From DATKQJ01 sp035534295 (GTDB taxonomy: Bacteria > Chloroflexota > Dormibacteria > Dormibacterales > Dormibacteraceae), in NCBI GenBank assembly GCA_035534295.1, contig DATLSE010000022.1, positions 1 to 64,000 of the forward strand: DNA of 64,000 nucleotides, in the 5' to 3' direction. Positions 17,453-25,403 of this stretch are shown here, piece by piece (position 1 is the stretch's first letter; each line of letters begins with the position of its first letter). Below the pieces are notes generated by a model that saw nothing but the letters and a program-made list of their open reading frames with translations, did no database searches and was not told the origin of the DNA. A program made the position numbers and the translations under genes.

Positions 17453-18163
17453 TCAGGACCCCAGGCGATCGGCCAGCTCGGTGATTGTCGCCACCTCCAA
17501 GCTGGGTTGGGCCCCAAGCGGGCTGGGAACGGATCCGCCCCTCGCCACGAAGACGGTTTGGCAGCCGGCCGTCCCGGCCCCGCTCACGTCCCAGGCATGG
17601 GCGGCAACCAGACACATCTGTCCGGGGTCGATCCCGAGCCGGGATGAGACCAGGTGGTAGGCCGCGGCCGCAGGCTTTAGCTGGCGCACCTGGTCGGCGG
17701 AGAAGACGGCGCTGAAATGCTCCCGGAGTCCGGAGTTTGAAAGTTGAGCCTCGACCACGGACAGAGGCGAGTTGGTCAGTGCCACCAGACGCCAACCGGC
17801 CCGCGCCAGACGGCTCAGTCCTGGGCTGGCGTCCGGGTGCGGCGGTAGATGCGACATCGCTTCCACCGTCTGATCGACTTCGGCCTCGCCCAAACTATGC
17901 CCCGACCGGCGCGCCAGCATCTTTAGCGCTGCCCTCTGGGCGCTGGGGAAGTCAACGTACTCGCCCGTGATGGCGCCCACGAAAGCAAGTTGCAGCATCT
18001 GCGCAAACCACTGTGGGCGCAGGGCGGAGCTCGCCAGCGTGCGGGCGAATATGGGGTCCAGCCAGGCCAGGTCGAGGAGGGTCTCGTTGACGTCGAAGAC
18101 CAGCGTGGAATCTCTGGCGATGGGGTCCTGGAGCGCGCCGAACTCCCTGGCCGAACTCTCCAC
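17453..18163 (-). CDS. HAD-superfamily hydrolase, haloacid dehalogenase type II-like
   Basis: 236 residues. Motif I VFDVNETLLD with nucleophile Asp24 is the L-2-haloacid dehalogenase version (Asn where phosphatases have Asp-Gly). Motif II is ALTNSP, motif III Lys is in QLKPAAAAY and motif IV is VAAHAWDVSGA, again dehalogenase-like. Such enzymes hydrolyse 2-haloacids; many homologues have unknown substrates. GTG start. It is convergent with the DRE-TIM gene and divergent from a dehydrogenase, so it has its own promoter region. Confidence 0.88.
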   Translation of the reverse strand: MESSAREFGALQDPIARDSTLVFDVNETLLDLAWLDPIFARTLASSALRPQWFAQMLQLAFVGAITGEYVDFPSAQRAALKMLARRSGHSLGEAEVDQTVEAMSHLPPHPDASPGLSRLARAGWRLVALTNSPLSVVEAQLSNSGLREHFSAVFSADQVRQLKPAAAAYHLVSSRLGIDPGQMCLVAAHAWDVSGAGTAGCQTVFVARGGSVPSPLGAQPSLEVATITELADRLGS

Positions 18164-18344
18164 GCGGGAATCATACCCGGGCCGCCCCGGGCTCCTTCAG
18201 GGGCGTGTGGTAGCCTAGCCTTGATCTAAGACGGCATCGAGCGCTGGCGTCCGGACGCAGAGCGCAGGCCGGATCGACGCCGCGGACTGAGCGCGGCGGC
18301 CGATCTACTGAATCTTCGCCGGTTGGGGCATGAGGAGCTGGGTA

Positions 18345-19379
18345 GTGAACATGCGGGCGATGGCCATCACCGATTACCAGAAGCCGTTGGAACTGATCAC
18401 GGTCAGCCGGCCGACGCCGCCGACCGGGTTCGCGCTGATCCAGGTCGACGCCTGTGGTCTTTGTTACAGCGACGTCAAGACCATGCGCGGGCGTATGCGC
18501 TATTCCGCCGGGCTGGCGCTGCCCTTTGTCGCCGGCCACGAGGTGGCGGGACAGATCGTGGAGATCAATGGCGAGAGCGAGCTGACGGTCGGGACCAGGG
18601 TCATCGTCCATCACCTCTGGGCCTGCCATTCCTGTCCCGCGTGTCGTCGAGGCGAGGAGCATTTGTGCTATCAGCCGCGCGCGTGGATGGGCTTCACCCA
18701 CACCGGCGGATTCCAGGATTACCTGGTCGCCCCAACCGAGAACCTGCTCGCGATCCCGGACGGGATCGACATCACGACCGCCCCCGCGCTGACCTGCGCC
18801 ATGGGAACCGCCTACCGCGCGGTTGCGGTGCGGGGCGAGGTCAGAGCGGGGGACGTGGTCGTGGTGGTCGGGTTGGGCGGGGTCGGTCTCCACGCCGCTC
18901 TCATCGCCCAGGCGGCTGGTGCCGAGGTGGTCGGGGTCGACCTGCCAGCCAAGCTGGCGGCTGCCAACGTGGCGGGCGTAAACCGGGTGGTGTCCCCTGA
19001 CGACGCCCTGGAGATGGTGCGCTCGGTCACCGGGGGCGACGCGGCGGACGTTGTCATCGAGAGTTCTGGGGTGCCGTCCCTGCTGGAGAACGCGCGTCAG
19101 CTGACGCGCTCGGGGGGCCGGATCGTGGCCGTCGGCTACCAGGTCGGGCAGCTGATGACGATCATGAGCGATCCCCTGGTGCTGACTGAACAGTCGGTGA
19201 TCGGTTCGCGCTACGCCAGCCGTTCCGACTTCGAGCACGTCATCCGGCTCGTTTCAAACGGACACGTCAAGCCGGTGATCGACGACGTGCTTCCCCTTGA
19301 GCGCTTGAACGAGGCGGTCGCACGGCTCGAGGCAGGCGAGGTGACCGGGCGCCTGGTTATGGACCTGCGAGGCCGCTGA
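18345..19379 (+). CDS. zinc-dependent alcohol dehydrogenase (second copy type)
   Basis: MDR dehydrogenase of about 344 residues. Catalytic zinc: ACGLCYSD and GHEVAG. The structural zinc knuckle is WACHSCPACRRGEEHLC; Rossmann motif GLGGVG. It differs clearly from the dehydrogenase at 3357-4391, so the two are not recent duplicates. GTG 18345 is preferred because GAGGAG (18332-18337) lies 7 nt upstream; ATG 18330 and ATG 18351 are possible. Followed by an SDR and a HisD-like dehydrogenase, it seems to begin a second oxidative branch of the catabolic island. Confidence 0.9.
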   Translation: MNMRAMAITDYQKPLELITVSRPTPPTGFALIQVDACGLCYSDVKTMRGRMRYSAGLALPFVAGHEVAGQIVEINGESELTVGTRVIVHHLWACHSCPACRRGEEHLCYQPRAWMGFTHTGGFQDYLVAPTENLLAIPDGIDITTAPALTCAMGTAYRAVAVRGEVRAGDVVVVVGLGGVGLHAALIAQAAGAEVVGVDLPAKLAAANVAGVNRVVSPDDALEMVRSVTGGDAADVVIESSGVPSLLENARQLTRSGGRIVAVGYQVGQLMTIMSDPLVLTEQSVIGSRYASRSDFEHVIRLVSNGHVKPVIDDVLPLERLNEAVARLEAGEVTGRLVMDLRGR

Positions 19380-19427
19380 GATGGGTCCCTGGGGCGCCGC
19401 TCCAGGCCGAGCTCTGCTCGGGGCACG

Positions 19428-20240
19428 GTGAGCGTCGAGGGGGCTGCATCGCCTCGCGCGGGCAGGCTCTCGGGTCGGGTCGTGGTCATCACCGGCGGCG
19501 CCCGTGGGATCGGGCGGGCGCTGGCGCTGGAGATGGGCCGAGCCGGCGCCAACGTGGCCATCACCGGGCGCGACCCGGCTACCCTGGGAGAGGCTCGCGT
19601 CGAGGTCGAATCCCTGGGGGTGCGTTGCCTTGGGCTGACCTGCGAGGTGACCGACCCCGACTCGGTGGCGGAGGTCCAGCGCGCAGTGGCGGTGGAGCTG
19701 GGCGAGGTCGACGTGGTGGTGGCCAATGCCGGCATCGCGGGCCCGACCAAGCTCCTGCACCAGACGTCGTTCAGTGAGTGGAGGGAATGTGTCGCCACCG
19801 ACCTCGATGGAGTATTCCTGACCTTTCGGGCCTTCGTGCCCGGGATGCTGGCCCGAGGCCGGGGAGTTCTCCTGGCCATGTCTTCGATGACAGGGAAACG
19901 GCCCCTGGTCGGGCGCACGCCGTACGCCGCATCCAAGATGGGTGTTATCGGTCTTTGCCGGACACTTGCCACCGAGCTCGGCCCGCATGGTATCCGCGTC
20001 AATTCGGTCTGCGCCGGTGCCGTCTCCGGTCCTCGCATCGACGCTGTGATTCAGGAGCAGGCGAGCGTGCTCGGAATCAGCCAGGAGCAGGCGCGAGCCC
20101 GGTTCACCGATCCGTCGGCCATGCGCCGCCTGGTCTCGGCCGAGGAGGTGGCGCGAGCCTGTGTATTCCTCGCCTCGGACGACGCGAGCGGAATCACGGG
20201 CGAGGACGTAAACGTGTCCGCGGGCGTGGTGATGTATTGA
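19428..20240 (+). CDS. short-chain dehydrogenase/reductase
   Basis: Classical SDR, 270 residues. Cofactor motif TGGARGIG, Asn-Ala-Gly in ANAGIAG, catalytic Ser in MSSMTG and Tyr/Lys in YAASK. The ending SGITGEDVNVSAGVVMY is the usual C-terminal signature. Basic residue after the second strand (TGRDP) hints at NADP preference. GTG start at 19428. It lies between two other oxidoreductases and probably oxidises or reduces an intermediate of the same route. Confidence 0.9.
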   Translation: MSVEGAASPRAGRLSGRVVVITGGARGIGRALALEMGRAGANVAITGRDPATLGEARVEVESLGVRCLGLTCEVTDPDSVAEVQRAVAVELGEVDVVVANAGIAGPTKLLHQTSFSEWRECVATDLDGVFLTFRAFVPGMLARGRGVLLAMSSMTGKRPLVGRTPYAASKMGVIGLCRTLATELGPHGIRVNSVCAGAVSGPRIDAVIQEQASVLGISQEQARARFTDPSAMRRLVSAEEVARACVFLASDDASGITGEDVNVSAGVVMY

Positions 20241-20245
20241 AGTCG

Positions 20246-20317
20246 GGAGGAGAGCAATTGACAAGCTGTATGCGCGACCGGGGGGCACAAAGGCCCCAGG
20301 GGGCGGGACAATGCTGA
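20246..20317 (+). promoter_or_regulatory. strong RBS with alternative start or mini-ORF before the HisD-like gene
   Basis: GGGAGGAG (20245-20252) is the best RBS in this operon but lies 59 nt before the first canonical HisD start. It is ideally placed for ATT 20257, which is in frame with HisD and would add 18 residues, or for TTG 20258, which opens a 19-codon ORF ending at 20317, across the HisD ATG. Either a rare AUU start or a translation-coupling leader peptide would explain it. Confidence 0.35.
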
Positions 20318-21609
20318 CCTCCGAACTGCCTGATAAGGTGCGCTGGCTCAAAGAACCAGAGGCGGCGGAGGAGGGCGATCGGGAGCGCGTGGAGGCCACG
20401 GTGCGCGCCATCATCGACGCCGTCCGGCGCGAGGGCCTGGAGGGGGTACGGCGCTACTCGCGTGAACTGGACGGGTGGGACCCGGCCGAGTTCAGGGTCG
20501 ACCGGAGCACCATCGACGCAGCCTATCGCGAAGTCGGTGAAAGCGGCGTCGCCCAAATCCGCACCGTCCACGAGCACGTCCGCGACTTCGCCCAGGTCCA
20601 GCTCAAGGCCCTTCAGGAGGTCGAATCCACGCCCCATCCCGGGATCAGGCTTGGACACCGGCTGATACCGATCCGTTCGGTCGGATGCTATGTGCCCGGT
20701 GGCCAATACCCACTCATCGCCTCGGTCCACATGCAGGTGACAACGGCGCGGGTGGCGGGGGTCGAGCGCATCGTGATCTGCGCGCCTCCGCGCCAGGGTC
20801 AGGGTATCTGGCCCGCAACCCTGGTGGCGATGGACGTCTGCGGAGCGGACGAGATCTACTGCCTGGGCGGAGTCCAGGCGCTGGCCGCGATGGCCTTTGG
20901 CGCCGGGGACATGAGGGCCGTCGACATGCTCACCGGGCCCGGCAACGCTTTTGTGGCCGAGGCCAAGCGCCAGCTCTTCGGTGTGGTCGGAATCGACCTG
21001 CCGGCTGGTCCGACCGAGATCCTGATCGTGGCCGACGCCAGCGCCGACCCGGAGATGGTCGCCTGCGATCTGCTCGGGCAGGCCGAGCATGGTCCCACCT
21101 CACCCGCCCACCTCATCACCGACTCTCCAGCCCTGGCCGATGCCGTGGGGGAGGCGATCCAGGATCAGCTGGAGTCGTTGCCGACTCGGGCCATCGCGGC
21201 CGAGGCGTGGCGGCGCCGGGGGGCGATCGCCATCGCCGAGGGCCCAGAGCAGATGCTCGAGTACTCCGATCGTTTCGCGCCCGAACACCTTCAGATCATG
21301 ACCAGGGACCCGGCCTGGTTTCACCAGCGGGCCCGAAATTATGGCTCCATCTTCCTGGGCGAGGAGTCGACCGTCGCATATTCGGACAAGGCGGTCGGTA
21401 CCAACCACACCCTGCCCACCGGCGGCGCGGCGCGATACACCGGCGGTCTGTGGGTGGGGAAGTTCATCAAGGTGGTGAGCTATCAGGAGCTCACCCGTGA
21501 GGGGAGCAACTTCATCGCTCCGATCGCGGGCGCCATCGCCACCATGGAGGGCATGCACGCCCACGCCGCCACCTGCGAGCGGCGACTGCAGAAATACAAG
21601 GAGTCCTGA
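20311..21609 (+). CDS. histidinol dehydrogenase-family protein (catabolic paralogue)
   Basis: 432-residue member of the HisD family of NAD-dependent zinc alcohol/aldehyde dehydrogenases. It has SVGCYVPGGQYPL, MLTGPGNAFVAEAKRQLFG, GPTEILIVAD and the zinc-site segment LLGQAEHGPTSPAHLI (Gln and His ligands), then FAPEHLQ and GTNHTLPTGGAA. No other his genes are nearby, and GPTSPA in place of DPxAQA is found in the HpsN-like group acting on diols such as dihydroxypropanesulfonate. It is therefore likely a catabolic polyol dehydrogenase. The ATG has only a weak RBS; see the upstream entry. Confidence 0.87.
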   Translation: MLTSELPDKVRWLKEPEAAEEGDRERVEATVRAIIDAVRREGLEGVRRYSRELDGWDPAEFRVDRSTIDAAYREVGESGVAQIRTVHEHVRDFAQVQLKALQEVESTPHPGIRLGHRLIPIRSVGCYVPGGQYPLIASVHMQVTTARVAGVERIVICAPPRQGQGIWPATLVAMDVCGADEIYCLGGVQALAAMAFGAGDMRAVDMLTGPGNAFVAEAKRQLFGVVGIDLPAGPTEILIVADASADPEMVACDLLGQAEHGPTSPAHLITDSPALADAVGEAIQDQLESLPTRAIAAEAWRRRGAIAIAEGPEQMLEYSDRFAPEHLQIMTRDPAWFHQRARNYGSIFLGEESTVAYSDKAVGTNHTLPTGGAARYTGGLWVGKFIKVVSYQELTREGSNFIAPIAGAIATMEGMHAHAATCERRLQKYKES

Positions 21610-21639
21610 TGGGTCACCCACCTCGTCGAGGGATCCCCC

Positions 21640-22143
21640 GTGCCTGATCTGCTGGGCGGCCAGACCGTTCGCGCGGAATTGATCCGCGACTTCCAGGTCC
21701 TCGCCGTGATCGACAAATCGAACTCGGAGAAGGGCTACGGTCCCTGGACCATGGTCTACGACGAGGCTCCCGCGGCGGGCGGGGAGGGCGCCGGACCCTC
21801 GCCCGTCGTTTCAGCATTCTCTGCCCTGGCCGCGTGTACGGTGGTGACGCTGGCCGGGGTGGCGCGGCGCCGAGGTATGGACCTGACCCGGATCCGAGTT
21901 GAGATCAGCGGGCGACCTGCCTTCGCTGGCAAGGCGGAGGCAGAGGAGGCCGCGGCCGAGGGGCGCCAGGTCGATCAACAGGCGGCCAGCAAGCGGATCC
22001 TGCTCGAGGGTAGCCTTTCACCCGAGCAACTCGCGATCCTGACCCGTGCCGCCAAGTTCTGCCCCGTGAGCCGGATGATGGCCGGTGGCCTGTACCGCTT
22101 CGAAGAGCAGATCACCTGCACCCCCGCGTCCGCTCAAACCTAG
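21640..22143 (+). CDS. OsmC/Ohr-family protein
   Basis: 167 residues with the family's two reactive cysteines: Cys66 in ALAACTVVTL and Cys141 in KFCPVSRMM. Members are thiol peroxidases reducing organic hydroperoxides, although several only bind small molecules. GTG start with GAGGG upstream, 30 nt after the HisD-like stop, so probably the same transcript. It may protect against peroxides or reactive aldehydes formed by the pathway. Confidence 0.88.
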   Translation: MPDLLGGQTVRAELIRDFQVLAVIDKSNSEKGYGPWTMVYDEAPAAGGEGAGPSPVVSAFSALAACTVVTLAGVARRRGMDLTRIRVEISGRPAFAGKAEAEEAAAEGRQVDQQAASKRILLEGSLSPEQLAILTRAAKFCPVSRMMAGGLYRFEEQITCTPASAQT

Positions 22144-22234
22144 CCCGTGCGCTCGGCCCACCGCCTGGCAGCTTGATCTCCCCGGAGCGGGTCCTGGCGT
22201 TGTGGGGCAGAGATTTAAGCGGCCTGCGCACGCG

Positions 22235-23485
22235 ATGCTGAGGTCTCTGCGTCACCCCGGTTTTCGCTGGCTCTGGCTGAGCAACCTGGCCGGGTCTGCC
22301 GGACGCTGGGCATTGGTGCTGATTCTGGGTGTGCAGTTGTATGCCCTGACCCACTCCTCGTTCTGGGTCGGCGCCGGTCTGTTCTTGACCCAGGGCCCGG
22401 TCATCCTGCTCGCCCCGCTCTCAGGATCGCTGGCCGACCGCCTCGACCGCCGCCTGCTCAACGTCGCCTCGTCGCTGCTGTCCGCGCTGGTCACCGCCGC
22501 CTTTGCTCTGTTGAACCTGCTCGGGGCGCTGAGCCTGCCCGCCGCCCTGATCCTGTGTGTTGCCTTCGGGGTCTCCTTCGTGGTCCAGATGACGCTGCGC
22601 AGCACCCTGGTTCCGAGCCTGGTACCGCCCGAGGATCTGCTCAACGGCATATCTCTATCCCAGGTCGGAACCCAGGGGGCAGAATTCTTGGGGCCGGCGC
22701 TGACCACGCCCCTGCTCGTCGCCGGCGGTCCGGCCCTGGCCTGGGCCTTCTGTTCCGCCCTCTACCTGGCGTCCTCCGCTCTCTGCCTGCCCATCGGCGA
22801 GGTCAGGGCCGCGCCCGGAGGTGAGTCGGGCGCCGCCCTGAGCCGATCCTTCCTCTACCTGCTGGCCCGCCCCGTGCTCATGACCATGGTCGTCGGCGTG
22901 GCTTTGCACTGTTCGTTGACGATGTCCTACCAGGGCATGTTGCCCATGTTCGTGAGCCGCGATCTGAACGCCGGTGCTGCCACCTATGGGGCGCTTTTGA
23001 CCTCGATCGGGCTCGGTGCGGTTGCCGGAAGCCTGGGCCTGGCCCAATTTTCAGCCCCCCGATATCGTCCCGCGCTATTTTTGGCCAGCACCGTGACCAG
23101 TGGGTTCGCCCTGACCGCGCTGGCCCTTGCGCCGAGCGGCGCAGCCTCCCTCATCGCCGGCTTCATGGTCGGCGCGAGCCAGGCGATGTTCATGTCCATG
23201 TCTTTGGCCCTGATTCAGTCCTCGGTCGACGATCATTTCCGAGGGCGCGCCACCAGCGTCTACCAGATGATCACGCTGGCGCCGATGGCCATCATCGGCT
23301 GGGGGATGGGAGGGTTGGCCGACGTGGTCGAGCCCCGACCGGTGATGGTAGTGAGCGGAATTCTGTTCCCCGTGGCCATGGCCGCGTACATGTGGGCGTC
23401 GCCCTGGCTCCGGCTACTGCTTCATGCCGAGGGTTGGAGAGGCGGTACCACCCCGGCCCGAGCCGAGGTGCGCAGTCCCGCCTGA
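22235..23485 (+). CDS. MFS transporter (MFS_3 / enterobactin-exporter-like)
   Basis: Twelve-helix transporter, 416 residues. The early motif A segment is SGSLADRLDRRLLN, and the second half repeats it weakly near DHFRGRATSVYQM. The N-terminus MLRSLRHPGFRWLWLSNLAG is the standard first helix of the MFS_3 exporters. ATG 22235 is chosen because sequence before it is Pro/Arg-rich and lies against the OsmC stop. Probably exports a product or toxic intermediate of the island; substrate unknown. Confidence 0.88.
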   Translation: MLRSLRHPGFRWLWLSNLAGSAGRWALVLILGVQLYALTHSSFWVGAGLFLTQGPVILLAPLSGSLADRLDRRLLNVASSLLSALVTAAFALLNLLGALSLPAALILCVAFGVSFVVQMTLRSTLVPSLVPPEDLLNGISLSQVGTQGAEFLGPALTTPLLVAGGPALAWAFCSALYLASSALCLPIGEVRAAPGGESGAALSRSFLYLLARPVLMTMVVGVALHCSLTMSYQGMLPMFVSRDLNAGAATYGALLTSIGLGAVAGSLGLAQFSAPRYRPALFLASTVTSGFALTALALAPSGAASLIAGFMVGASQAMFMSMSLALIQSSVDDHFRGRATSVYQMITLAPMAIIGWGMGGLADVVEPRPVMVVSGILFPVAMAAYMWASPWLRLLLHAEGWRGGTTPARAEVRSPA

Positions 23486-23507
23486 GCAGGCGGTCAAGGC
23501 CGCCGAT

Positions 23508-23524
23508 CCCGTGACGAGCACGGG
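23508..23524. terminator. hairpin between convergent MFS and cold-shock genes
   Basis: CCCGTG (23508-23513) and CACGGG (23519-23524) with loop ACGAG. Short stem, but the position between two converging genes fits a shared terminator. Confidence 0.4.
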
Positions 23525-23550
23525 TACCGGCGCCTGACCATCTCTTGCGA

Positions 23551-23748
23551 CTAGTCGCTCAGCTGGACCTGCTTGGCACGGGGTCCCTTGAGGCTGGGCT
23601 CGATCTGGAACGAGACCTTCTCGCCCCCGATGAGCTGGTCAAAGCCTTCGGTCCCGTCGCGGTGGAAGAAGTACTCCTTACCGTCGTCGGCGGCGATGAA
23701 TCCAAAGCCGCGGTCGGATACGAGCTTCTTAATGGTTCCGTTGGGCAT
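23551..23748 (-). CDS. cold-shock domain protein (CspA family)
   Basis: 65-residue OB-fold RNA chaperone. RNP1 is DRGFGFIAA and RNP2 is KEYFFHRD, the second departing from the common VFVHF by having Tyr-Phe-Phe. ATG 23748 is decided by a perfect AGGAGG 8 nt upstream; an in-frame ATG further upstream gives residues not found in the family. It binds single-stranded nucleic acid and melts mRNA structure. It is divergent from a DEAD-box helicase, a natural partner in cold adaptation. Confidence 0.95.
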   Translation of the reverse strand: MPNGTIKKLVSDRGFGFIAADDGKEYFFHRDGTEGFDQLIGGEKVSFQIEPSLKGPRAKQVQLSD

Positions 23749-23823
23749 GTAAATGCCTCCTTTCTCGAACAATTCGGGCCACAAGCGAGGGCCGGTTCGA
23801 GAACTTCAGACCATCCGCAAGTT

Positions 23824-23891
23824 GACGGTCCAGGTGACCGTCAGGACTGACTATACCTCGCCGGGGCCGATCGGGGCCGCGAGCCGATCGG
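23824..23891. promoter_or_regulatory. inverted repeat and paired CCGATCGG palindromes in the csp/helicase intergenic region
   Basis: GACGGTC (23824-23830) and GACCGTC (23836-23842) form a 7-bp inverted repeat. Two copies of the palindrome CCGATCGG (23867-23874 and 23884-23891) follow, 17 bases centre to centre. The region lies between divergent csp and DEAD-box genes. A protein binding both palindromes on roughly one helical face, or a structured csp 5' leader, are both possible. Confidence 0.45.
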
Positions 23892-23976
23892 TTAGTCTGA
23901 ACTATGTCCCTCCCAGACCGGTGTCCTGCGGGGCGTGGGAACAAAGCCGGAGCCGCTTCGGTTCTAAGGAGTAGAT

Positions 23977-25188
23977 TTGTCAACCTTTCTTGAGGCGGGC
24001 GTGAGCTCGCAGACCCTGGACGCGCTGGGCGTGCTGGGGATCACCGACCCGGTACCGGTTCAGGCCGAGGCGTTGCCATCGCTGCTTGAAGGCCGCGACG
24101 TCGTCATCGAGGCCCCGACCGGATCGGGCAAGACGCTGGCCTATCTCATTCCTTTGGTTGAGGGCATCGGCGTTCCCGGTCACGGCCCGCGAGCATTGGT
24201 GGTGACACCGACCCGCGAGTTGGCCATGCAGGTCGACAGCGTGTTCGGCCAGCTCGACCACGGGGTGCGCACGGCGCTCCTCTACGGTGGTGTGGGCTAC
24301 CACTCGCAGAATCTGGCTCTAAAGGAGGGAGTCGACGTCGTCATCGGCACTCCGGGGCGGATTTTGGACATGGTCGGCCGGCGCATGCTCACGCTCAGTC
24401 GCATCGAGTACCTGGTCCTGGACGAGGCGGACGAGATGCTGGACGCGGGCTTCGCGCCCGACGTGGAGCGCATCCTGGGGATGACCTGGCAGCCGCAGAC
24501 CGTGCTCGCGTCGGCCACCATGCCGGACTGGGTGCGCCGAGTGATCGAGAGCTATCTGCACGAACCGCTGCACGTCAAGGTGGAGCTGGAGGAGGCATCC
24601 CGGCTCGAGCACGGTCTGCTGCGCATTCCGAGCGAGGCCAAGCTTGAAACCCTGATCCGCCTGCTCCGCATCCACGACGGATCGGCAGTGGTGTTTGGTC
24701 GGACCAAGCAGGGCGTCAACCGCCTGGCTCGCGATCTGCGCCGGCGGGGGGTGAGCCTGGCCGAACTCCAGGGCGACATGAACCAGCTGATGCGGGATCG
24801 GGCCATGGCCGCGTTTCGGGAGAAGCGGGTTCGGGTCCTGGTGGCGACCAACGTGGCTGCCCGGGGAATCGACATCAGCCACATTGGCCTGGTGGTCAAC
24901 TATGAGCTTCCGGACACGCCCCAGTGGCTCGTCCACAGGGTGGGACGCACCGCCCGCATGGGCGGTGAGGGCTGGGCGCTCACATTCCTATGCCCCGAGG
25001 ATCGCTATGCGTGGGCGCGCCTGCGGGCCGGCGGCGCCCCAGAACTGCGCGAGCTCGACCTGGATCGACTGCTCCAGGGCGAGTGGGTGTACACCCAGGA
25101 GGCGGCTCCCGACGGCGATGACGTCGCTCCGCGCGATGCCGATCGGCGCCCGCGACGGGGCGGCCGCGTAACCGCCGCCGCGCACTAG
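23977..25188 (+). CDS. DEAD-box ATP-dependent RNA helicase
   Basis: 403 residues with the full motif set: Q motif (VPVQAEAL), motif I APTGSGKT, Ia TPTRELA, Ib GTPGR, II LDEADEML, III SAT, IV VVFGRTKQG, V ATNVAARGIDI and VI HRVGRTARMG. The C-terminal tail is short and Arg-rich without an RNA-binding CsdA-like domain. TTG start is supported by AAGGAG five bases upstream. It unwinds structured RNA, and its position opposite a cold-shock gene suggests joint control. Confidence 0.95.
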   Translation: MSTFLEAGVSSQTLDALGVLGITDPVPVQAEALPSLLEGRDVVIEAPTGSGKTLAYLIPLVEGIGVPGHGPRALVVTPTRELAMQVDSVFGQLDHGVRTALLYGGVGYHSQNLALKEGVDVVIGTPGRILDMVGRRMLTLSRIEYLVLDEADEMLDAGFAPDVERILGMTWQPQTVLASATMPDWVRRVIESYLHEPLHVKVELEEASRLEHGLLRIPSEAKLETLIRLLRIHDGSAVVFGRTKQGVNRLARDLRRRGVSLAELQGDMNQLMRDRAMAAFREKRVRVLVATNVAARGIDISHIGLVVNYELPDTPQWLVHRVGRTARMGGEGWALTFLCPEDRYAWARLRAGGAPELRELDLDRLLQGEWVYTQEAAPDGDDVAPRDADRRPRRGGRVTAAAH

Positions 25189-25403
25189 GGCCCGCGAGCG
25201 CGGAGCCAGTCGGGTCGTCCGCCCGGCGCGAGCCCAGGGCGGTCGCCCAAATCGGTCGTGGCCTGCGTCGGCGCTTACCGATACCGGCATCGGCATGCCG
25301 TGTGCCGTCACCTCTGCCCGGGGCAAACCGGCGCTGGAGGTTCTTACAGAGCTTTGACCATAGCCTGAGGACAGGGACGCCCGGCCTGCGATTCAATGCC
25401 GGA

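Noticed and set aside
20258..20263. TTGACA as a consensus -35 box
   Set aside because: No -10 hexamer at 16-18 bases; it lies where translation initiation signals fit better.
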